The translations under genes and the position numbers were made by a program. A stretch of DNA of 64,000 nucleotides from assembly GCA_026874595.1 (NCBI GenBank), contig CM049312.1, positions 53,137,429 through 53,201,428 on the forward strand, read 5' to 3'. How positions within the stretch are numbered: position 1 is the stretch's first letter; every line of letters begins with the position of its first letter. This DNA is from Sipunculus nudus (Eukaryota > Annelida > Sipuncula > Golfingiida > Sipunculidae). Positions 61,601 through 64,000 of the stretch are shown piece after piece. The notes beneath the pieces were generated by a model. It saw only the letters and a list, made by a program, of their open reading frames with translations, was not told where the DNA came from and searched no databases.

Positions 61601-63535
61601 AAGACTCTAGCCTATATGCCATGGGTCCCGTGGTTGCCGCGGGCACTATCGTTAACGTCACCAGCGCAGCTTCCTCGACGTCTACTCCCGTTCGGCCCGC
61701 TACCTGCCTGCAGAAGTCATCTTCTGCTGTGGTTTCTGCTACTTGCTGACCGCACTATCTTCATCCTCGTCGTTCCAGGTCAGTATCTCCCTCCCTATGG
61801 TTTATCTGTTTCTTCTCATTAATACAGAAAACGCTCACATCGATGTTTACGTAATAAAACCCCCCATTCCCCTCCCCGTGAATGGTGGTTTTGTTAGTAA
61901 ACGGATGTGAGCTTTTCTGTATTACAATCATCTGTCCCTCCCCCGATACTTCCTACTTCGCCCTCGAATAATGTGGCACTACCAAAGCGAGGCATGACCT
62001 AGATACCGAGAATGAGGCGGAAGTGGGTGATGATAGGCCTACTCAGGGAAAGTTTTGTAGGTGGAGCTTCTGGCGTGTGAATACTTACAGAGAATATTCT
62101 CATTAATACAGAAAAGCTCACATCCGTTTACTAACAAAACCACCATTCACGGGGAGGGGAATGGGGGGTTTGCCTTGGAGAAAAGCCACACATGCGGTCA
62201 GGTCCTAATAAGGCACTGCATACTTGGCAGATTACAGGTAAGTTATTGTGGCGATATAAAAAGTTAACGGACAGACAGCAGATGGACCGTGGGTGTAACA
62301 TTATACGTCCATCATAGACGAGCATATAAAAAGTCATGGTTATTGACTGGCTTTAATTTCAATCATTTTACTTAATACTTTAATCATCAAACATATCAAA
62401 CCAGTTCCGGACTTACATGAATGTGTGTGAACTCCATCTGACAGAAGCAGTCTGTAGCGATCGTTCCCACCACTGCTCCCGGTTATCTTCTTCTGGCCCT
62501 ACAAACAAAGCACTACATCGCCTCAAGCACTTGTCATTTACGAAGCTTCCATGTAACATTATAATGTATGCAAATCTTAAGAGGACTGTGCCTTTTCCTC
62601 TCATGACAATTCCTTTCAAAAGACAAAATTGTTAAAATAAAATGAAGATAAAATCACAATCAGTGCCCCTACTTTTTACATTTCAAAATTCAACTGAACT
62701 TATTAAACCACACACATCACCATAAGGAATTCACAGGATTGAAGGCTTGAGTTATAATTATAAATGACATCACAATTCATTAATTATCCGGTGATCAATA
62801 TTCATATATTACAACCTGAATTATGATGGCATAGTGTTAACTCCACACTTATTCATATTAAGAGATGTTAGCTTGCCCCTACAATTCATGAGTATGTCAA
62901 ATGATTTATGCTATTGCAGAGGGTGGAGGATTTTTATCTTTTGAAAACATTTAAGAAAAAGGACTGACATCAGCTTCCCATTATCATTTACAACAACAAA
63001 AATTTATTGCCACTTTGATCCAGGTGATATAACATATTTTTCTGAAGAACAGGTAATCAACTTGTCATTACACTGATAACCTGTGATGACCCAACATTAA
63101 CAGAGTGCATAAGATTATAACAAAAAAAATTGCAATAATTAGTGACATTTAAAAGAAATGACCAGCTAGCCTTTGTTCACTCCTTTAAATATGATCAGGA
63201 AGTTTTGATTTTATTTTCCAATACAAAGCAGATGATTGCTAAGCTATATAGGTGATTATTGTACTTTTTTCCAGCATCAAAATTCCCATTAAACATGCAA
63301 ATAATTTACAGGATTTACTGAGAACTCAGATCACATGGGTCATTAATATTTGCCCAAAATTCCCAATTACAAACAATAAACATTCAGTGAGATATTTTGA
63401 ACCTTAAAAAAAATATTTCTGGGCAAACTCAAGAGGAAGTTTTTAAGATCTTGATTGCCTGTTCTATGTGAACTGAAAAATACTAACCAGGACCTGCAAA
63501 ACAGGTCGATCCACCTGGTCTCCTTTCATCAACCT
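32191..63535 (-). CDS. RPA1: Replication protein A 70 kDa DNA-binding subunit (5' exon missing)
   Basis: Sixteen minus-strand exons join in phase into 611 residues: 63488-63535, 62417-62498, 48984-49092, 47996-48135, 47628-47675, 46941-47085, 46438-46609, 45370-45562, 44761-44900, 43757-43826, 41899-42045, 39931-40058, 34380-34493, 33546-33653, 32710-32796, 32191-32295. RPA1 binds single-stranded DNA as part of the RPA trimer in replication, repair and recombination. In order: N-terminal OB fold ([17 protein letters not shown]), linker, DBD-A ([22 protein letters not shown]), DBD-B ([15 protein letters not shown]), DBD-C with a zinc ribbon (CPSTEC...YRCEKC), then FRSYIFKFR and a helical C-terminus ending DTLLAA. 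Length agrees with the usual ~616. Only about a dozen N-terminal residues are off the right edge. No stop or frameshift; introns hold large transposons, yet all splice sites are intact. Confidence 0.96.
32818..32846. repeat. Short (AT)n tract
   Basis: Short AT-rich microsatellite just upstream (gene sense) of the RPA1 exon at 32710-32796; it begins about 20 bases beyond the splice acceptor. Confidence 0.7.
34494..36886. other. RPA1 intron, left part; CpG-containing block at 36120-36870
   Basis: Mostly AT-rich intron. Between 36120 and 36870 CpG words cluster and CCGCCATCTTG (36372-36382, a YY1-type motif in reverse) occurs with TGACATCGCTCGACG. It may be an internal promoter or an old element. 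A 78-codon minus-strand ORF here (36237-36473) has no recognisable domain. Confidence 0.3.
36887..39886 (-). mobile_element. Family B rolling-circle-like element (copy B1), split by A3
   Basis: On the minus strand it starts TGTATCCCCAGACATAGTCG with a 5' hairpin (CCCC-AGACATAGT-CGGGG) at 39886 and ends ATATCTAG at 36887. The subterminal TGTCTGGGGATAC near 36905 is the inverse of the 5' end. Internal units of about 200 bp ('gacctagccattaatgag', 'gtttggtgactgtacctc') repeat three times at 36970-37480, with GGTGGCGCCACC at 37081. The 3' hairpin found in B2 is missing here. A family A element fills 37683-39409, leaving about 1.27 kb of B1. Confidence 0.7.
37683..39409 (-). mobile_element. Family A element (copy A3) nested in B1
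   Basis: Minus-strand 5' end TGTATCCGCCAAAACAGAG at 39409; 3' hairpin GTAGTCTACCC-type text and terminal CTAG at 37683-37686. It carries the largest number of palindrome modules in the window (38106, 38378, 38658, 38803, 39083 perfect; 37978, 38529, 38936 decayed). The flanks AATTTAAA and TAAACATC join to match the uninterrupted family B copy at 42625-42640, which fixes the insertion at a T-rich site. Confidence 0.85.
40150..40345 (+). repeat. DNA-transposon relic with repeated GGTGGTCTTA motifs
   Basis: Contains AAGACCACCTG followed by four copies of AGGTGGTCTTA-type words, ending 'gacagattccactgtaaatt'. It shares the GACCACC vocabulary with the block at 700-815. A pogo/Tigger-like origin is possible; only the motif style supports it. 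Confidence 0.4.
40804..41155 (+). repeat. 36-bp minisatellite, about 9.8 units
   Basis: Tandem units containing GGCAGTGAGATGTGGCATGC followed by TGCTTAACCTCAGTAA, a strict 36-bp period with single-base variants (TGAGGC for TGTGGC, CCCAG for CTCAG). It sits in an RPA1 intron (between exons 39931-40058 and 41899-42045). The long minus-strand frames across it (12-residue repeats [12 protein letters not shown]) result from the period being a multiple of three. Confidence 0.95.
41492..41666. mobile_element. 175-bp MITE with 23-bp terminal inverted repeats
   Basis: The left end 41492-41514 starts CACAGTCGCTCGAATCCC; the right end 41644-41666 is its perfect reverse complement over 23 bases. The interior is AT-rich and non-coding. 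No clear target-site duplication is visible at either flank, so the superfamily is undetermined. Confidence 0.7.
42144..43694 (-). mobile_element. Family B element (copy B2), split by a 583-bp insertion
   Basis: Minus-strand 5' end TGTATCCAACGAC...GTCGGGGGATAC at 43694, followed by GCC repeats. The 3' side has the subterminal TGTCTGGGGATAC, then the hairpin GGCACCTGCGGTGCC, AAGAAATAT and terminal CTAG at 42144, next to a T. A hairpin about ten bases before CTAG and a following T is the usual Helitron-type 3' end. GGTGGCGCCACC occurs at 42449. Shares long blocks with B1 ('cccataacccatatctatg', 'ataatgctcacagtactgtc'). Confidence 0.8.
42763..43345 (+). mobile_element. Helitron-like non-autonomous insertion inside B2
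   Basis: Begins TCATCATACTATAATTC and ends ATATTCTAG, flanked by A on the left and T on the right: the classic 5'-TC, CTRR-3', A/T target pattern. The family B copy B1 shows the empty site at 39540 ('aaaacaagtaaagaat'). Near the 5' end is a CTGT-repeat; two diverged 80-bp units ('gggacga-ttt', 'ggaacatctcacc') lie at 43110-43250. Only a weak ATAT-GGGT-ATAT hairpin precedes CTAG, which lowers confidence. Confidence 0.6.
49100..49115 (+). repeat. Candidate LINE target-site duplication, left copy
   Basis: AAAATAAGAAATAGTA here is repeated at 55685-55700, immediately after the A33 tail. Twelve bases (TAAGAAATAGTA) are unambiguous and the rest merge with the tail. It overlaps the polypyrimidine tract of the RPA1 acceptor at 49093. 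Confidence 0.6.
49140..49860 (+). repeat. 160-bp diverged tandem repeat, five units
   Basis: The phrase 'agtcctggagcattgtcatg' and its variants recur at about 49188, 49296, 49461, 49615 and 49777, each followed by 'atatctgacatataaat' and 'gaatgttaacata'. Spacing is 154-165 bp, except for one shortened unit. It starts within about 25 bases of the candidate left target duplication, so it may be the monomer array of the LINE 5' UTR. Confidence 0.65.
51723..55478 (+). CDS. LINE ORF2: apurinic endonuclease, reverse transcriptase, zinc motif
   Basis: One uninterrupted frame of 1,251 codons. Residues 1-235 form an APE-type endonuclease (SLNARGL, QETHS near 40, GGDFNLT near 140, SDHSLIT near 229). 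The reverse transcriptase follows: [30 protein letters not shown] (~596), [11 protein letters not shown] (~655) and YADD (~697). A C-terminal C-X2-C-X8-H-X4-C motif at about 1131 matches the zinc-binding segment common in LINE proteins. The enzyme nicks DNA and primes reverse transcription at the nick. Motif order and the single polypeptide fit the L1/Tx1 group. The frame is strongly AT-biased, like the host. No stop or frameshift; all listed catalytic motifs are present. Confidence 0.93.
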   Translation: MTNICQIISLNARGLASYSKRREVFHWLNRKESSIIFLQETHSTKDSENRWKTEWGNHIYFSHGTNQAKGVCTLIKNRSDIQVKEVINDILGRYLIINTTIGEHDLTLVNIYAPNKDDPKFFEDLINIVNHHGTGNIIIGGDFNLTLNPALDKKGGNSNNHSKSRQVINHWIELEQLSDIWRLQHPNSLEYTWHRYRPDPVFCRLDYFLVNDSLINSISQSGIEAGYKSDHSLITINIIKSEHKHGPGFWKLNCSLLNDDTYISTVKECIKTTFLNNKETNPTLLWDTLKCQIRGETIAYAAYKKKLKLQKMKHLEKMIHNLQNLFNTTGDTKDRENWEEAVNKHRQLIEEKTRGAIVRCRTRWYSEGDKPSKYFLNLEKRNYNKKSILKLKDQHGELISEQKDILKEETRFYKKLYTAREKLNSSNRNFLSTEYLKTLNEDEKELCEEEFKEEDFKSTIDSMSLNKSPGPDGFPVEFYKTFWGDVKEHLINAINYSFETDCLPITMRQGVICLIPKKGKDQLYLKNWRPLSLLNTDYKIVAKTLANKLKLVLPSLIHSDQTGFIKNRYIGENIIKITGIISYLKEINKGGYLLSVDFEKAFDQLEWPYIQNTLQILNFGTKFRKWINLLYNNIHSCVLNRGWATEFFPVTRGVRQGCPLSPYLFILAAETLATEIRNNRNIRGVTINQKEHKIIQYADDTVLTLTGGPLSVQETLKVFSDFEQISGLKVNIEKTIIMPITANTQNQNTIKNLGLNWCTNPVKILGIYIHQEWKKMIEINYKEILSKIKVIINTWSNRMMSLSGRITIVKTLIISQLTYLFLVLPSPPINYIKEIEKLIFKFIWNNRPDKVKRSTIIAPRNKGGLNMIHLPSNMQSLKISWVKRFLSGPLEDGWRQIINVQFKNLGSIIFKCNLKEHDIHSFSDSCDPFWKDVLHHWCKYNFNKSVKSDEIQSQTLWYNSHIKVKDKVIFYKKLHTAGINTLSDITKKSGNYLAFLTYKEFINKYKVSTNFIKYAGLVNAIPTCWKKEIKNNPSLEAQEYTVDKIINKKNTARYVYLNVIESICVKPEKQTKKWIGELSLQNEENIFKAFKNIAMITISEKLRIFQFKLLHRILPLNPLLYKLKISQSELCSFCKKEKETYLHIFYHCEVTHNLLVTFKSWLKDLEQLLNLSNTLTETILILNTSGDSLLDTLLLLLKHYIYTCKCKGKLPVFSVYKTYVTQIYKIEEHIARTKGKMVTHIQKWKTFKAYT
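56577..56754 (+). repeat. DIRS left inverted terminal repeat
   Basis: Starts TTTTATTACGTAAACATTG. From about 56595 to 56754 it is the reverse complement of 61966-62140 with few mismatches (shared blocks CACACGCCAGAAGCTCCACC and GGTCATGCCTCGCTTTGGTA). Confidence 0.93.
56864..57229 (+). pseudogene. DIRS 5' ORF with Cys-rich motif
   Basis: The frame opens [17 protein letters not shown] and shows two CX2C pairs (CSSC and CLRC) spaced by 14 residues including a His, a plausible zinc-binding knuckle. The reading beyond residue ~45 becomes low-complexity and probably out of frame. It is read as the start of the element's gag-like gene; the frame breaks before the long gag-like ORF. Confidence 0.45.
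57748..58840 (+). pseudogene. DIRS gag-like protein
   Basis: Continuous frame of about 360 codons, rich in Ala, Pro, Ser and Arg, with an Arg/Ser tail ([11 protein letters not shown]) that could bind nucleic acid. No Pfam-style motif is recognised; the assignment rests on position upstream of the reverse transcriptase. The last 20-30 codons ([20 protein letters not shown]) already resemble the pol start, after which the reading moves to another frame near 58850. Confidence 0.6.
58845..59700 (+). pseudogene. DIRS reverse transcriptase, broken
   Basis: In one frame: [27 protein letters not shown], then after two in-frame TGA stops (59055-59057, 59070-59072) and an apparent small deletion, [36 protein letters not shown] (catalytic YLDD), FLVNVQKS and [11 protein letters not shown]. 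These are reverse transcriptase fingers, palm and thumb motifs of the DIRS/Ty3-like type. The frame is lost near 59700, where reading continues one base on. Confidence 0.88.
59740..60660 (+). pseudogene. DIRS RNase H and following linker region
   Basis: RNase H motifs [43 protein letters not shown] and [11 protein letters not shown] occur in the frame that is open from 59380 to 60741. The linker shifts frame again near 60380: the block [15 protein letters not shown], typical of the DIRS pol C-terminal region, is in a third frame. A 26-bp tandem duplication (TTTCAACGCCGGTTGCGGCT...) sits at about 60604-60656. No adenine methyltransferase motif of the sort found in some DIRS elements was seen. 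Confidence 0.8.
60687..61749 (+). pseudogene. DIRS tyrosine recombinase, frameshifted at its N-terminus
   Basis: The N-terminal core-binding part reads [14 protein letters not shown]...LLHLLQDK in one frame, [14 protein letters not shown] in a second (two extra C near 60815) and [12 protein letters not shown] onward in a third. The catalytic domain is intact in that last frame: first Arg in [12 protein letters not shown] (~61078), HEVR (~61471), second His in FAHLSG, and Tyr in [10 protein letters not shown] (~61579). In DIRS elements this enzyme integrates the circular DNA without target duplication. Confidence 0.88.
61813..61924 (+). repeat. DIRS internal complementary region
   Basis: The first part (to about 61860) is the reverse complement of the element's left end; the second (61861-61924) is the reverse complement of its right end, including the CCCCATTCCCCTCCCC-type segment. 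The two meet at the TTT shared by both ends. It lies just after the recombinase stop at 61747. Confidence 0.93.
61966..62171 (+). repeat. DIRS right inverted terminal repeat
   Basis: Inverse of the left repeat plus about 40 extra bases (CACGGGGAGGGGAATGGGG) unique to this end, closing with TTT at 62169-62171. Confidence 0.93.
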
Positions 63536-64000
63536 CTGTAAATATAATGCAAAATGATGAAGGTAAAAACGATTGTGTGTCAGAACTATATCAAAGCTAG
63601 TGCTTTCATCAGTATGATATCAACAAAGAGAGCACAAATATTTAGTGCTAACAGGCTAATTTCAGAACTGCAGAATAAAATATGATAACCTGACTGTTTT
63701 CACAGTTGGACTTTGGAGCATAAATTTACAATTTTCATACTGGTAAGAAATTCTTTCCAAGCAGCTATATGAACAGTTTTTCATATCTAAACTTTTATCA
63801 GATTTCTCTCAAAATCAATGAACACAGGTAACTGAGCTATCTGTCCAGTGAACCAAGCAATAATTACCTGGTGATTACCTATACAAGTGCAGCTTCACTC
63901 CAGCTACCTATGACTGCACACAGAGGCAGGGTATGGAGAAGACGTCATTATTAACAGGATTTCATCCACTATACTAATCCAACTGTCAAACTGATCCTTG
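62499..64000. other. RPA1 introns at the right edge
   Basis: Contains the RPA1 exon at 63488-63535. The preceding first exon was looked for to position 64000 and not found. The rest is plain AT-rich intron. Confidence 0.6.

Larger units (their letters stand above)
56577..62171 (+). mobile_element. DIRS-type tyrosine-recombinase retroelement, decayed
   Basis: 5.6 kb, GC-rich against an AT-rich intron. It has inverted terminal repeats (56577-56754 and 61966-62171) and an internal complementary region (61813-61924) that matches both outer ends fused head to tail, the structure expected if a circular DNA intermediate is templated as in DIRS elements. TTT lies at each extreme end and is shared once in the internal region. 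The order is zinc-motif protein, gag-like, reverse transcriptase, RNase H, tyrosine recombinase. No target duplication is seen, as usual for recombinase insertion. Several frameshifts and stops show this copy is dead. Confidence 0.92.
49093..62416 (-). other. 13.3-kb RPA1 intron filled by a LINE and a DIRS element
   Basis: Lies between the RPA1 exons at 62417-62498 and 48984-49092. Removing the DIRS element (56577-62171) and the inferred LINE plus one duplication (49116-55700) leaves about 1.14 kb, within the range of the other RPA1 introns. Segments 55701-56576 and 62172-62416 show no other feature. Confidence 0.75.

Overview
The window is nuclear DNA of an animal. The AT-rich background, GT-AG introns of 0.1-13 kb, a DIRS-type retroelement and several rolling-circle transposon families together suggest a marine invertebrate, most likely a mollusc. 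The phylum is inferred; no marker in the window fixes it. I recognise three host genes. The 5' half of PPIL2 (nuclear U-box/cyclophilin protein) lies on the minus strand at 997-7832 and runs off the left edge. A gene for a membrane protein with one Sushi/CCP domain and a long basic tail lies on the plus strand at 17548-19481. RPA1 (large subunit of replication protein A) lies on the minus strand at 32191-63535, with 16 exons that join in frame into 611 residues; only the first exon (about a dozen residues) is missing to the right.

Layout: 1-7832 PPIL2 and promoter; 8040-9817 an old repeat ending in a rolling-circle-type 3' end; 10181-11600 an 18-bp minisatellite; 13215-13596 two TA microsatellites; 15946-17127 a non-autonomous rolling-circle-like element; 17548-19481 the Sushi gene; 19790-30145 repeats, including a four-layer nest of transposons at about 24000-28815; 32191-64000 RPA1, whose introns hold most of the remaining mobile DNA.

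The second intron of RPA1 visible here (49093-62416, 13.3 kb) carries an L1/Tx1-like LINE with an intact 1,251-residue ORF, an A33 tail and a candidate target-site duplication, plus a complete-ended but frameshifted DIRS element with inverted terminal repeats and an internal complementary region. Removing both leaves an intron of about 1.1 kb.

The most unusual feature is a set of repeat families (called A, B, C and D here) that share one plan: a 5' terminal hairpin, a subterminal inverted repeat, a 3' hairpin followed by CTAG or CTTGT, and insertion at TT. Inside they carry tandem modules punctuated by the 12-bp perfect palindrome GGTGGCGCCACC, which occurs at least sixteen times. Because the copies interrupt one another, their ends can be set by comparing filled and empty sites within this window.
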